Below, one piece after another: positions 17,323 through 26,924 of a stretch of DNA of 64,000 nt. Both the position numbers and the translations under genes were made by a program. The DNA is from Streptomyces sp. NBC_00370 (GTDB lineage: Bacteria > Actinomycetota > Actinomycetes > Streptomycetales > Streptomycetaceae), in assembly GCF_036084755.1 (NCBI RefSeq), contig NZ_CP107968.1, positions 1,726,501 through 1,790,500 of the forward strand, written 5' to 3'. Below the pieces are notes generated by a model that was given only the letters and a program-made list of their open reading frames with translations, had not been told where the DNA came from and made no database searches. Positions within the stretch are counted from its first letter, which is position 1. Each line of letters starts with the position of its first letter.

Positions 17323-17832
17323 ATGAGCGACTCCTCCACCCGCCGTCCCGTCGTCCTCGACGTCTGGTGCGACCTCCAGTGCACCGACTGTCACAGCGCC
17401 CTGGCGGACATCGCCGCGCTCCGGGCCCGTTACGGGGACGGCCTCGATCCCCGGCTGCGGCACTTCCCGCTGGAGAAGCACCGGCACGCCTTCGCCGCGG
17501 CGCAGGCGGCGGAGGAGGCGGCCGAGCAGGGGCGCGGCTGGCCGTACGTGGAAGCCGTGCTGGCCCGTACGACGGAGCTGGCGACCGCCGGCGAGCCCCT
17601 GCTGGTGGAGATCGCCCGCGAGCTCGGCCTGGACGCGGAGGAGTTCGACACGGCCCTGATCGACGGGCGGCACATCCTGGTCGTGGACGCCGACCAGGCC
17701 GAGGGCAAGGCGATCGGCGTGACGGGCACGCCCACGTACGAGGTGGGCGGCGAGCGGCTCGACGGCGGCAAGAGTCAGGAGGGGCTGCGCGAGCGGATCG
17801 AGGAGATCGTGGACGGGCTCCTGAGCGACTAG
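17323..17832 (+). CDS. DsbA-family thioredoxin-fold protein
   Basis: A 169-aa cytoplasmic thioredoxin-fold protein without a signal peptide. The N-terminal active site is DVWCDLQCTDCHSALADIAA, with a C-x2-C pair (CTDC) on the first helix. The helical insertion has FPLEKHRHAFAAAQAAEEAA, and the cis-proline loop is GVTGTPTYEVGGERL. It belongs to the FrnE/2-hydroxychromene-carboxylate-isomerase branch of DsbA proteins. Redox partner unknown. The ATG at 17323 is the only reasonable start. Confidence 0.82.
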   Translation: MSDSSTRRPVVLDVWCDLQCTDCHSALADIAALRARYGDGLDPRLRHFPLEKHRHAFAAAQAAEEAAEQGRGWPYVEAVLARTTELATAGEPLLVEIARELGLDAEEFDTALIDGRHILVVDADQAEGKAIGVTGTPTYEVGGERLDGGKSQEGLRERIEEIVDGLLSD

Positions 17833-17866
17833 CTGGTAGCTACTGGCGGCGGGCGGCGGGCGGCGG

Positions 17867-18706
17867 CTAGAGAAGCCGCTTGAAGAAGTTGATGCCGGTC
17901 GTCCCGTAACCGAGCGACTCGTACAGCCGGACGGCCGGGGTGTTGTCGGAGAAGACGTGCAGGCCGATCAGGGACGCACCGCCCTCCCCCGCGATCCGCT
18001 CGGCGAGCAGCATCAGCGCGCGGCCGTACCCCTTGCCGCGGCGGTCCTCGGCGACCGCCACGTCGTACACGTACGGCGCCCGCTCGCCGGGCCGTACCTC
18101 ACGCCGCGCGACCCAGACATGGCCGACGACCTCGCCCTCGGCGATCAGGACCCACATCGAGACGCCGGGGGTGTCGAGGCCCGCCGGCAGGCTCTCGCGG
18201 TGGCTCGCCTCCGACTTGGCCCGTGCCTGCTCCGGGGTCGCGCCGCGGGCGATCCAGTGCTCGGCGAACTTCTCCTGCGCCTTGACCAGCCAGTCCTGGA
18301 ACTCGGCCGGGGTCATCGGGCGCGCCTCGACCCCGGCGGGCAGCTCGGGCGGCTCGGGGGCCAGGTCCTTGACCATGTTGCGGCTGCGTTCGACGTAGCC
18401 GAGGGCGGCCAGCGTACGGAGCGCGGGGACGGCGTCGGCGGGGGCGGCCGCCAGCACCTGCTCGCAGCCCCAGCCGCGCAGCACCTCCTCGGCGGCGAGC
18501 GCGGCGACCGTTCCTCTTCCTCTGCCGCGGTCGGGTTCGTCGATGTGCAGCGCGTGGACGACACCCACGGTGGAGCCGAAGCCCGGGTCGGTGCCGAGTT
18601 CGATCAGCCCGACGGGTCTGCTGTTGACGCAGACCTGGTAGCTGCGTGACTGGGCGCCGTCACCGGTCTTCTGAAGCGGCCCGGTCGGCCGCAGGGTCGT
18701 GGTCAT
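17867..18706 (-). CDS. Tandem GNAT acetyltransferase
   Basis: A 279-aa protein with two GNAT-like halves. The N-terminal half (about 1-130) has a weaker acetyl-CoA loop (DRGRGRGTVAALAAEEVLRG). The C-terminal half carries the clear motif A (VAEDRRGKGYGRALMLLAER) and the end SDNTPAVRLYESLGYGTTGI. The start chosen is ATG at 18706 (MTTTLRPTGPLQ). Substrate unknown. Gene order: convergent with the DsbA-like gene, followed upstream by the PabC-like enzyme on the same strand. Confidence 0.85.
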   Translation of the reverse strand: MTTTLRPTGPLQKTGDGAQSRSYQVCVNSRPVGLIELGTDPGFGSTVGVVHALHIDEPDRGRGRGTVAALAAEEVLRGWGCEQVLAAAPADAVPALRTLAALGYVERSRNMVKDLAPEPPELPAGVEARPMTPAEFQDWLVKAQEKFAEHWIARGATPEQARAKSEASHRESLPAGLDTPGVSMWVLIAEGEVVGHVWVARREVRPGERAPYVYDVAVAEDRRGKGYGRALMLLAERIAGEGGASLIGLHVFSDNTPAVRLYESLGYGTTGINFFKRLL

Positions 18707-18790
18707 CACCGGAGTTCTACCCGCCTGCGGGGGCGGCGTCATCCTCTTTGCGCCCGGTGGTCCTGCGGGGGCGGTCCTACGGGGGCGGTC

Positions 18791-19612
18791 CTACGGGTCG
18801 AGATCGGCGCCGGACCGCTCGTCGAACACGCGCATCGCCTTGGCGGTCACCGGGCCCGGGGCGGTGGGCAGTTCGCGGCTGTCCACCCGGTGGACGGCCT
18901 GCACGTCGCGCAGGCTCGACGTCACGAAGATCTCGTCCGCGTTTTGGAGAACGCCGAGCGGCAGGTCGGTTTCCCGGGCGCCGGACCATTCGACGACGAG
19001 CTCGCGGGTGATGCCGGCGAGACAGCCGGAGGCCAGCGGCGGGGTGTGCAGTTCGCCGTCGACCACGACGAAGACGTTGGACCCGGTGCCCTCGCAGAGC
19101 TGCCCGACGGTGTTGGCGAAGAGCGCTTCCGACGCGCCTTGTTCGTGGGCGGCGGCGAGGGCGACCACGTTCTCGGCGTACGAGGTGGTCTTCAGCCCGG
19201 CCAGCGCGCCGCGCTCGTTGCGCGTCCAGGGGACGGTGACCACGGCGGTGGTCTCGGCGCGCGGCTCGGACTCGGCGAGCGCGACGACGAGGGACGTGCC
19301 CGCGTCGCCCCGCGCGGAGCCGAGCGGCGAGAGTCCGCCGGTGTAGGTGATCCGCAGCCGGCCGAGCGGCGCCGGATTGGCGTCGAGCACGGCGGTGCAG
19401 GCGGCGCGGACCTCGTCGAGGTCGGGAGCCGGCAGCCCGAGGCCACGGGCGGAGCGGGCGAGCCGGTCGAGATGGCGGGTGAGCGCGAACGGCCGGCCGT
19501 GCACGGTCTTGAGGGACTCGAAGATGCCGTCCCCCACGGTCAGCCCGTGGTCGAGCACCGACACCTGCGCGGACTCCGCCGCCCGCAGTCCGCCGTTGAC
19601 CCAGATCATCAT
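18791..19612 (-). CDS. pabC: Aminodeoxychorismate lyase / fold-type IV PLP enzyme
   Basis: A 273-aa PLP enzyme of the branched-chain aminotransferase/ADC lyase family. Signatures: WVNGGLRAAESAQVSVLDHG at the start, FESLKTVHGRPFAL, the PLP-lysine region LAGLKTTSYAENVVALAAAH, and GTGSNVFVVVDGELHTPPL. As ADC lyase it would release p-aminobenzoate for folate synthesis. A D-amino acid or branched-chain aminotransferase cannot be excluded by reading alone. Two adjacent ATGs (19612 and 19609) could start it. Confidence 0.78.
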   Translation of the reverse strand: MMIWVNGGLRAAESAQVSVLDHGLTVGDGIFESLKTVHGRPFALTRHLDRLARSARGLGLPAPDLDEVRAACTAVLDANPAPLGRLRITYTGGLSPLGSARGDAGTSLVVALAESEPRAETTAVVTVPWTRNERGALAGLKTTSYAENVVALAAAHEQGASEALFANTVGQLCEGTGSNVFVVVDGELHTPPLASGCLAGITRELVVEWSGARETDLPLGVLQNADEIFVTSSLRDVQAVHRVDSRELPTAPGPVTAKAMRVFDERSGADLDP

Positions 19613-19802
19613 CTGTCCGGTTCTCCTCACGCTCGCCTCGTACCCCTCCGACGCTACCGCGAGTGGCCCCCACGTGATCGGCGGGCCACCCACAGCTGAA
19701 CGCGGCCCAGCACGCTGCGTAAACGCGTTTTTGTGCTGGCGGAGGAATCCGCTAGAGTTCACCACGTCGCCGGGCCACGCAAAACGGACCGGGAAACGGC
19801 AC

Positions 19803-19875
19803 GCGGACGTAGCTCAGTTGGTAGAGCGCAACCTTGCCAAGGTTGAGGTCGCCAGTTCGAACCTGGTCGTCCGCT
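19803..19875 (+). tRNA. tRNA-Gly (GCC)
   Basis: A 73-nt cloverleaf: acceptor GCGGACG/CGTCCGC, anticodon stem CAACC around TTGCCAA giving GCC, and T arm CCAGTTCGAACCTGG. It is the first gene of a Gly-Cys-Val tRNA cluster. Confidence 0.97.
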
Positions 19876-19911
19876 CGATTGTGGGGGATCTTTCCCGGGC
19901 CCCACACTCCA

Positions 19912-19982
19912 GGTGGAGTGGCCGAGAGGCGAGGCAACGGCCTGCAAAGCCGTCTACACGGGTTCAAATCCCGTCTCCACCT
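19912..19982 (+). tRNA. tRNA-Cys (GCA)
   Basis: Acceptor GGTGGAG/CTCCACC, anticodon stem ACGGC around CTGCAAA giving GCA, and T arm CGGGTTCAAATCCCG. The three bases after the discriminator read CCA, so the 3' end appears to be encoded. Confidence 0.97.
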
Positions 19983-19986
19983 CCAA

Positions 19987-20058
19987 GGACGATTAGCTCA
20001 GCGGGAGAGCGCTTCCCTGACACGGAAGAGGTCACTGGTTCAATCCCAGTATCGTCCA
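19987..20058 (+). tRNA. tRNA-Val (GAC), left border of the element
   Basis: A 72-nt tRNA with acceptor GGACGAT/ATCGTCC and anticodon loop CTGACAC giving GAC. Its central 65 nt (19990-20054) are identical to the tRNA-Val at 32284-32355. It is the probable integration site (attL side) of the AICE that begins directly downstream. Confidence 0.96.
19990..20054 (+). repeat. Left copy of 65-bp att-like core (tRNA-Val)
   Basis: Exact direct repeat of 32287-32351. It covers all but the outermost bases of both tRNA-Val(GAC) genes and flanks the 12-kb element, as expected for attL/attR of a tRNA-integrating element. Confidence 0.8.
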
Positions 20059-20063
20059 CACAG

Positions 20064-20102
20064 CTCAGGGGCTGTTTCCCACGACGGGAGACAGCCCCTG
20101 AG
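20064..20102. terminator. Hairpin after the left tRNA-Val
   Basis: CTCAGGGGCTGTTTCCC (20064-20080) pairs with 20086-20102 with one mismatch and a 5-nt loop. It lies between the tRNA and the converging integrase gene and may terminate both. Confidence 0.75.
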
Positions 20103-20111
20103 GCGTACCGG

Positions 20112-20131
20112 GTGACTAACTGCGTGACTAC
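20112..20131 (+). repeat. Left arm-type repeat of the AICE
   Basis: GTGACTAACTGCGTGACTAC, which itself holds two GTGACTA units. It recurs with one mismatch at 32168-32187 near the other end. Placement 54 bp inside the left core fits an integrase arm-binding site. It includes the int stop codon. Confidence 0.5.
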
Positions 20132-21315
20132 CGCTTCGGAGCCGGCGGCGTGCCGAAAATGCCATCCATGGCGACGGCCCCAGTCTGGATCACCGGGCGG
20201 ATCTGCTTCCGGTAGACCTTCTCCGTCACCGACGTCCCCGAGTGACCGACCAGCCGGGAAATCTCTTCGAGCGGCATTCCCCGATCCGACAGAATCGAGA
20301 CGAAGGATGTCCGGGTCTCCCGCGTCGTCCACTCGTCCGGCTTGAGTTCGACGCCGGGCATGAGCGCGGCACGAGCGAGCACCTTCCGGAACTCACGCCG
20401 TACGTTCGCCGCATCCAGCTCAGTCCCCACAGCCGACGTGAAGACCAACCCGGTTTCCTGCCACTCACCACCGGCGGCAACGCGCTGCCACCCCTGACGC
20501 TCCCTCTGAATCCCGAGCGCGTCGATAGCCCGGCCGGGCAGGGCGAGCGTACGACGAGACTTCCTGGTCTTCGTGTCACCAGAACTTCGGACAGAGCGCC
20601 ACACGGCAATGTGCGGCGGGATCGTGGGAGACGCCGCCGGATCTCCGTCGAGATCAACGTGATCCCAACGAAGCGGACGCATCTCCTCAGTTCGGCCCCC
20701 TGTGAGAAGTGAGACCACGATGTACGCGTACAGCGGCGAATCCTCGGCAGCCGTCAGCAAAGCCTCTGCCTGCTTGAGCGTCAAAGACTTGGAAGGCCGC
20801 CCAGGTTGGCCTGTAGGTACCGAGCACAGCTCTACGACGTTGCGCTTCACCTTGTCCCGCGCCATGGCCCGTTTCACCGCACGGTTCAGGCATGAGCGGA
20901 TGATTTGCAGCGTGCTGGTACTGAGCAGCCGGGCCTTGGCGGCGAGCCACCCATCCACCTCATCCGCACTGAGGTCCCGAAGCTTTCGAGCGCCCAGGGC
21001 CGGAATGACGTGGGACTCACACAGGATCGTGTACTTGACCACCGTGTCCTGGTCCAGGCCGGCCAGACCATAGGCAAGCCAGTCGTTCACTGCGTGCGCC
21101 ACCGTGTAGGCGGCCGGAGCGATGGCGAGGCCATCTTCAGCGTCCCGCAGTACTTCCTTGAGCTTGGCTTTCGCCTCCGTCTTGGTCCTGCCGCTACCGC
21201 GCTTGACGATCCGCTTGCCAGCCGGCGAGTACCCAAGCGTCGCGCTCGCGATCCAGCGTTCCCGCGTCTTGTCCCAGTGAAGACCGCCGTCACCACGGCC
21301 TCGACGCGCAGTCAT
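20128..21315 (-). CDS. int: Site-specific tyrosine integrase of the AICE
   Basis: A 395-aa tyrosine recombinase. It has an N-terminal arm-binding region (GRGDGGLHWDKTRERWIASA), a SAM-like core-binding domain around residues 70-160 and a catalytic domain. Catalytic positions seen: the first Arg in LTGGRTEEMRPLRWDHVDLD, the second-box region TTRETRTSFVSILSDRGMPL, GHSGTSVTEKVYRKQI with the His and the nucleophile Tyr. The second box lacks the usual His-x2-Arg spacing but matches other AICE integrases. It reads toward the attL tRNA and overlaps the xis gene by 4 bp. Confidence 0.95.
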   Translation of the reverse strand: MTARRGRGDGGLHWDKTRERWIASATLGYSPAGKRIVKRGSGRTKTEAKAKLKEVLRDAEDGLAIAPAAYTVAHAVNDWLAYGLAGLDQDTVVKYTILCESHVIPALGARKLRDLSADEVDGWLAAKARLLSTSTLQIIRSCLNRAVKRAMARDKVKRNVVELCSVPTGQPGRPSKSLTLKQAEALLTAAEDSPLYAYIVVSLLTGGRTEEMRPLRWDHVDLDGDPAASPTIPPHIAVWRSVRSSGDTKTRKSRRTLALPGRAIDALGIQRERQGWQRVAAGGEWQETGLVFTSAVGTELDAANVRREFRKVLARAALMPGVELKPDEWTTRETRTSFVSILSDRGMPLEEISRLVGHSGTSVTEKVYRKQIRPVIQTGAVAMDGIFGTPPAPKR

Positions 21316-21533
21316 CGCACTCCCCCGGCTTCACGTTCGAGGAGCGCAACGTACTCACGGAGCGCCGACGCCGGGATACGGCAGGCCCGACCCTGATGGA
21401 CCGTACGGAGGCGCCCCGCGCGAATCTGCTCGTAGATCACAGTCCGACTCAGGTTGAGCACTTCCATGGCACCTTCCACCCGGTAGAGCAGCAGAGACTC
21501 ACCTGGCTGGTCCCGATCAACAACAGTCGCCAT
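21312..21533 (-). CDS. xis: Excisionase, MerR/HTH-17 type
   Basis: A 73-aa protein from the ATG at 21533 (MATVVDRDQPGESLLLYRVE); a GTG at 21542 would add three residues. The helix-turn-helix AMEVLNLSRTVIYEQIRAGR, followed by HQGRACRIPASALREYVALL, is the standard excisionase-type winged helix that bends attachment-site DNA and tells the integrase to excise. It overlaps int by 4 bp and starts next to the rep stop, so it belongs to one leftward transcript. Confidence 0.92.
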   Translation of the reverse strand: MATVVDRDQPGESLLLYRVEGAMEVLNLSRTVIYEQIRAGRLRTVHQGRACRIPASALREYVALLEREAGGVR

Positions 21534-21535
21534 GG

Positions 21536-22926
<1,391 letters not shown>

Positions 22927-22930
<4 letters not shown>

Positions 22931-23592
22931 GCGGCCACCCCGAGCCGGGAGGCGAGTACGGCGGTGGCGATCCAGTGCGTGTAGGCCGGGGGAATGCATT
23001 CGCGGATGCCGTCGCGGTTCATCCACGGCACGCCCATGTCGGCACGGGCTTCGGGGACTCCGGAGAAGTTGCCGACGTAGTGCGCGAAGTGCCCGGCAGC
23101 CCGGGGGCGGCCCATCTTCGTGAGCGGGGCCAGGTGGGCGGGATGCGGCGGCGGGGTGAAGGAGAAGCCGCCGCCGGTCTCGAACAGCCGGTGGCGGTAG
23201 GTGCGCATCCCGAACGCAGCCGCGCACAGCGTCACCGGGCTGCGGAGTTCCCCGGCTGCCTCTTCGACGTTCTCGATCACCCAGGGGCGGCCGGTCGCCT
23301 CCAGGGCTGCACGGACGGGGGCGATCAGGTCGGGGTGGTCGCGGCCCTGGATCTTCTGGGCGCGGCTGTAGCGCTGGCAGGGCGGGGAGGCGTGGATGAA
23401 GTCGAACTCCGCCCCGTGCTCGCGCAGGTAGCCGAGCGCGTCCGCCTGGACGAAGCGCAGGGGGTAGCGGGGCTGCGGCGCCAGGTCCACGCCCGTGACG
23501 TCGAATCCGGCCTGGTGGTAGCCCATGCCGGCGCCACCCTGGCAGGAGAAGAGATCGAGCACCCGCAGACCGTTGGGAAGGGCCGTATTCAC
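22927..23592 (-). CDS. Short C5-cytosine DNA methyltransferase
   Basis: A 221-aa SAM-dependent methyltransferase. Motif I is LDLFSCQGGAGMGYHQAG (residues 11-28), motif IV is HASPPCQRYSRAQ with the catalytic Pro-Cys, motif VI is WVIENVEEA, and the motif VIII-like segment is RTYRHRLFET. The C-terminal target recognition domain and motifs IX-X are largely missing; normal enzymes are 300 aa or more. Short forms like this occur on phages and AICEs and may protect incoming DNA from host restriction. GTG start at 23592. It is coupled by 4-bp overlaps to rep downstream and to a small gene upstream. Confidence 0.85.
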
Positions 23593-23789
23593 CGGTTGCC
23601 CCCGTTCTGGCGGTGGGCGGGACCGTGGTTGGCGGTGTAGCCCTCCACCAGAGCGCGCACCTGGTCATCACCGGTCGCGGTGGCGCTGGCGCCGCAGTGG
23701 CACACGGCCGAGCCCCGGGCGGGGGTGGACGGGGACGGCTTGCTGACGTGCAGGCCGGGCCTGTCCGGCGTCGGAGTCAGATCACTCAC
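23589..23789 (-). CDS. Small Cys-containing AICE protein (66 aa)
   Basis: The GTG at 23789 has GGGAGGTGAG upstream. The product begins VSDLTPTPDRPGLHVSKPSP and contains CHCGASATATGDDQVRALVE, a short Cys-His-Cys motif before a helix. The stop overlaps the methyltransferase start by 4 bp, so it is part of the same message. No family or function recognised. Confidence 0.65.
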   Translation of the reverse strand: MSDLTPTPDRPGLHVSKPSPSTPARGSAVCHCGASATATGDDQVRALVEGYTANHGPAHRQNGGNR

Positions 23790-23794
23790 CGCGC

Positions 23795-23986
23795 TCACCT
23801 CCCGGCGCGGACGAGGCCGGCGGCGGGGGCGGTGTGGCCGGTGCCGTGGCAGGCGCGGCAGGCGAGGGTGATGGTCTGGCGCTGTCCGTCGGGGGTGCGC
23901 TGTCCGGTGGTGATGGCGACTGTGGCGAAGCCGTCGCAGTCCGCGCAGCGCCGGGCGTGGACGTGGGCAGGGGTGTGCTGGGGCAT
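23795..23986 (-). CDS. Small zinc-knuckle protein (63 aa)
   Basis: Starts MPQHTPAHVHARRCADCDGF and carries two Cys-x2-Cys pairs, CADC and CRACHGTGHT. The second is like the DnaJ-type CxxCxGxG knuckle. AAAGGGAAG precedes the ATG. It is 5 bp upstream of the next small gene. A zinc-binding accessory of the element is likely, but no role can be given. Confidence 0.7.
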   Translation of the reverse strand: MPQHTPAHVHARRCADCDGFATVAITTGQRTPDGQRQTITLACRACHGTGHTAPAAGLVRAGR

Positions 23987-24079
23987 GATGGAACTTCCCT
24001 TTCGGGTCCTTTGGATCAGGAAGGTGAGAAGGCGCCCGGGGCGGCGGAAACTTGGCGGTTGAGGCCGCCCCGGGGGCCG

Positions 24080-24415
24080 TTAGCGGCGGGTGCCGGAGTC
24101 CTTGAGGAGCGAGCGCAGGACCACGGCGCACACAGCGACAGAAGCGCCCGTGATGGCGACCGCCAGCAGTATCGAGACGAGCACGGTGCCGACGACGAGG
24201 ACCACGGCGGTCCCGGCGCCGGCCACGGCGACGACCGAGCCGGGCGTGAGCTGGACCGTGGGCCGGGCGGGCGCGGCCGGCGTCGGGACCGGGGCGGGCG
24301 CGGGGGCGGCCGGGGTGTGGTTGTGGCCGCAGTCGCACGGCACGACCGGGGCGGTGGTCGGGATCACGGTGTGTGCGGGTGCGGTGTCGAGCGGCGGGTA
24401 CTTCGGGGTGAACAT
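24080..24415 (-). CDS. SpdD-like spread protein
   Basis: A 111-aa protein. The N-terminus MFTPKYPPLDTAPAHTVIPT is followed by CDCGHNHTPAA and a Pro/Ala linker, then a long hydrophobic stretch (VVAVAGAGTAVVLVVGTVLV followed by SILLAVAITGASVAVCAVVL) near the C-terminus. This layout matches SpdD-type proteins of Streptomyces conjugative elements, which help spread the element through the recipient mycelium. It sits between a mobile element transfer protein and small zinc proteins. Confidence 0.78.
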   Translation of the reverse strand: MFTPKYPPLDTAPAHTVIPTTAPVVPCDCGHNHTPAAPAPAPVPTPAAPARPTVQLTPGSVVAVAGAGTAVVLVVGTVLVSILLAVAITGASVAVCAVVLRSLLKDSGTRR

Positions 24416-24430
24416 GAGATTGATCTCCTC

Positions 24431-24622
24431 TCAGGGGTTGCAGCGGTGGGTGCGGGCGGCGAGTTCGGCGGCGGGGCGGTTGAAGTAGTCGGCGGAGAAG
24501 CCGCAGCCGGGGGCGGTGCAGGCGGCAGTGTGCTTGGTGCGTCCACGGCCGTCGTAGTGGCTGCCGACCTGGACGGGTCCGATACGGATCACGTCGTAGA
24601 AGCGATTCGGGCGGCGTGACAC
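24431..24622 (-). CDS. Mobile element transfer protein (63 aa)
   Basis: GTG start at 24622 with AAAGGGAG 7 nt upstream. The product has RPNRFYDVIRIGPVQVGSHY and a zinc-like pattern TAACTAPGCGFSADYFNR ending in RTHRC. This small conserved protein is found next to spd genes in many Streptomyces AICEs and is generally annotated as a mobile element transfer protein. Exact function unknown. Confidence 0.8.
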   Translation of the reverse strand: MSRRPNRFYDVIRIGPVQVGSHYDGRGRTKHTAACTAPGCGFSADYFNRPAAELAARTHRCNP

Positions 24623-24641
24623 AGGCGAACTCCCTTTCCTG

Positions 24642-25289
24642 TCAGGCGAGTTGGGCAGTGATGGCGTCGGCCAGGGCCGGCGGGACACCGAGACGAGCAC
24701 GCAGGGTCTCGGAGTCGATCCGGTCGCCGGTCGCGGTGTGGTGGGTGTCGGCCAGCTTGCGGGCGTGATCCAGCAGCGCCGGCGGGACAGCCACAGCAGG
24801 CGCGACAGGCGCCGTCGGTGTGGCGGGCGGCAGCTCGGGAGCCGGGTCCGGAACGCGGTCGACCGTGACCTCAGCGTCCGGTGCCGGGGCCGGCTCGTGG
24901 ACCGGGGCAAGGCCGGGGGTTGGGTTGTGGGCGAGGAGGGTGCCGCCGAGGAAGGCGACAGCGGGCCAGCCGGCGACGAGGATCCGCAGCCAGGCGGGCA
25001 CGTGATCCAGGTCGAGGAGGCCGGCCGTCGAGACGTTCGCACCGAGCGACGCGGTCAGGGCGATGACGAACCAGGTCCAGGCGGCACGAGCGTCGCCATG
25101 GTCGGCGCGCAGGGACCGCATCCGGCGCCAAGCGGCGACAAGCAGCAGATCGACGCTGATCGGATAGGCCCAGGCTTTCCACCCGTCCTGCCCAGCAGCG
25201 GCGGCGATGTCATGCAGATGCGCGAAGGACAGAGCACCCGCGATCACGGCCTGAATGAGAACGGCGTCCGGGCGAAGTGCACGGGACAT
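24642..25289 (-). CDS. DUF2637/SpdB-type membrane protein
   Basis: A 215-aa membrane protein. GGAGG lies before ATG 25289 (MSRALRPDAVLIQAVIAGAL). Four hydrophobic segments lie in residues 8-125, including WAYPISVDLLLVAAW and AWTWFVIALTASLGANVSTA. The C-terminal part is a Pro-rich linker followed by a helical segment (LLDHARKLADTHHTATGDRI) like a winged-helix end. DUF2637 proteins of this shape are the SpdB spread proteins of Streptomyces plasmids. Confidence 0.85.
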   Translation of the reverse strand: MSRALRPDAVLIQAVIAGALSFAHLHDIAAAAGQDGWKAWAYPISVDLLLVAAWRRMRSLRADHGDARAAWTWFVIALTASLGANVSTAGLLDLDHVPAWLRILVAGWPAVAFLGGTLLAHNPTPGLAPVHEPAPAPDAEVTVDRVPDPAPELPPATPTAPVAPAVAVPPALLDHARKLADTHHTATGDRIDSETLRARLGVPPALADAITAQLA

Positions 25290-25305
25290 GGGATACGCCT
25301 CCTTC

Positions 25306-25494
25306 TCAGGCATCCGGGTCGGTGCCGGAGCCGAAGCAGTTCAGGCAGAACCCGTCCTGCTGGCCGACCGGGCGCCGGCGGCGGCCGACCCGGACCGTGA
25401 CGGCGACCTGTCCCGATCCCTTGCAGACCGGGCAGGCAACCGGCTCGGCCGGAACCGTCTTCGCGGCGGGGCGGGCGGTGGTTTTGCGGGCCAT
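25306..25494 (-). CDS. Small double zinc-knuckle protein (62 aa)
   Basis: Starts MARKTTARPAAKTVPAEPVA with two CxxCxGxG-type knuckles, CPVCKGSGQV and CLNCFGSGTD, separated by a basic RVGRRRRPVGQ. The pattern is like half of a DnaJ zinc-finger domain. GAAAGGAG lies before the ATG. It is 17 bp upstream of spdB in the leftward transfer operon. Confidence 0.7.
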   Translation of the reverse strand: MARKTTARPAAKTVPAEPVACPVCKGSGQVAVTVRVGRRRRPVGQQDGFCLNCFGSGTDPDA

Positions 25495-25581
25495 GGCGGT
25501 GACTCCTTTCGGGTTTGGGCATGGGCGGGGTAGGGACCTGGCGTGAGGCAGTCACACCAACCGGTGGAGCAGGAGGGGGAT

Positions 25582-26922
25582 TTAGTCGGTCACCGGTCGC
25601 GGCTTGACCAGCGACGGGACATCCACCGGGGCGGTAGGGACGTGCGGCCGGAACGCTTCCAGGGCCGTGATCGTCGGGGTGAGGTGCGCGAACTCCCGGC
25701 AGACCTCGGCCGCTTCGGCGGCGGTGGTTTCGGGGGTGCGGATGCGGGACCAGCCTCCGGAGGAGTCACCGGCCACAGCCACACCGGGGCGATCCGGCGC
25801 AATCGTGGTGGCGGCGAAGACCGCGTCCGGGGCGATGTCACCCAGGCCCATTTCGGCGGTCTGCTTGTCGTTGACGCGGTGCACGACACGGCCCGTGAGC
25901 TGGGCACGGAGCATCGTCGCGCCCTTGCCCAGCTCGGAGCCGAAGCGCTGCCCGCAGATCTCCAGATAGATCCCCACCGCGCGGGACATCTGCCCGAGAC
26001 GGACGAGTTGCATGACCATCTGGTCCCGGCGTTCCTCATCCTTCCTGGCCGTGATGAGGAACAGCTCCGACACCTCATCCACCAGCAGCACCACCGGCAC
26101 CGGACGGACATCGTCGGGCAGTTGCCACAGGTCCGAGACACCGTGCTCGCTCAGCAAGGCGAACCGATCCTCCATCTCGGCAACCACGGCCTCCAACAGC
26201 CCGGACGCCTCATCCGGTGTCGTCGCCAGGGCGGAAAGGCGCGGGGCGTAGGTGCGGTGCTCGACACCGCGTTTGCAGTCGATCCCCACCAGCGCCACCG
26301 ACAGTTTCGCCAGGGCCATGACGAGGTTGCGCTGATACATCGACTTGCCCGACTGGTTCGCGCCCAAGGTCAGCGCGTGCGGGACCTGCCGGTAGTCCCG
26401 GACGAACACCGTCCCGTCATCGCGCAGCGCGACCGGAACCATCATCGGACCCTTGAGCAGCCGGCGCGGCATCCGCACCCGGCGCAGCACGTCGTAGCCG
26501 GTCATCCGCAGCTCGACATAGCCGGGCTTGATCTCCACCACATTCACCGAGTGGACACCCCAGGCGTGCCGCAACCGCTCGGAGGCGGCAGCCACGTCGG
26601 CGGGCTCCAGGCCGGCGGGAAGGCGGAGCGTCACCCGCAGACCGGTCGAGGTGCCCCGCACGCGGCGGACCTTCGGCGGGACCGGCTGCACATCCTGACG
26701 ACGTGCCACGTTGCGGACGAGGAAGGCCCGCAGGGCGGAGGGGCGGACCGTCAGACCGCACACGTCCATGGTCGAGCGGTAGGTGAAGGTGAACCGGCCC
26801 CACGTCAGAGGCTTGCCCACCGCCATCCAGTAGATCCGGGGCGCGTTGAACTTCGCGTACCCGAGTCCGCCGGCACCCGCTAAGGCGCCTGTCGCCTCCG
26901 CCCACAGAGCCACGTCCGGCAT
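25582..26922 (-). CDS. tra: FtsK/SpoIIIE-like conjugal DNA translocase (TraSA)
   Basis: A 446-aa motor protein that would pump double-stranded element DNA into the recipient. Walker A is LGANQSGKSMYQRNL (about residues 187-201), Walker B is VPVVLLVDEVSELF (about 270-283), and the arginine/sensor region GIYLEICGQRFGSELGKGAT follows. A hydrophobic N-terminus (WAEATGALAGAGGLGYAKF) would anchor it. No separate relaxase is needed in this system. It is the second gene of a leftward operon with the SCO3933-family gene, 2 bp apart. Confidence 0.94.
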   Translation of the reverse strand: MPDVALWAEATGALAGAGGLGYAKFNAPRIYWMAVGKPLTWGRFTFTYRSTMDVCGLTVRPSALRAFLVRNVARRQDVQPVPPKVRRVRGTSTGLRVTLRLPAGLEPADVAAASERLRHAWGVHSVNVVEIKPGYVELRMTGYDVLRRVRMPRRLLKGPMMVPVALRDDGTVFVRDYRQVPHALTLGANQSGKSMYQRNLVMALAKLSVALVGIDCKRGVEHRTYAPRLSALATTPDEASGLLEAVVAEMEDRFALLSEHGVSDLWQLPDDVRPVPVVLLVDEVSELFLITARKDEERRDQMVMQLVRLGQMSRAVGIYLEICGQRFGSELGKGATMLRAQLTGRVVHRVNDKQTAEMGLGDIAPDAVFAATTIAPDRPGVAVAGDSSGGWSRIRTPETTAAEAAEVCREFAHLTPTITALEAFRPHVPTAPVDVPSLVKPRPVTD

Positions 26923-26924
26923 GA

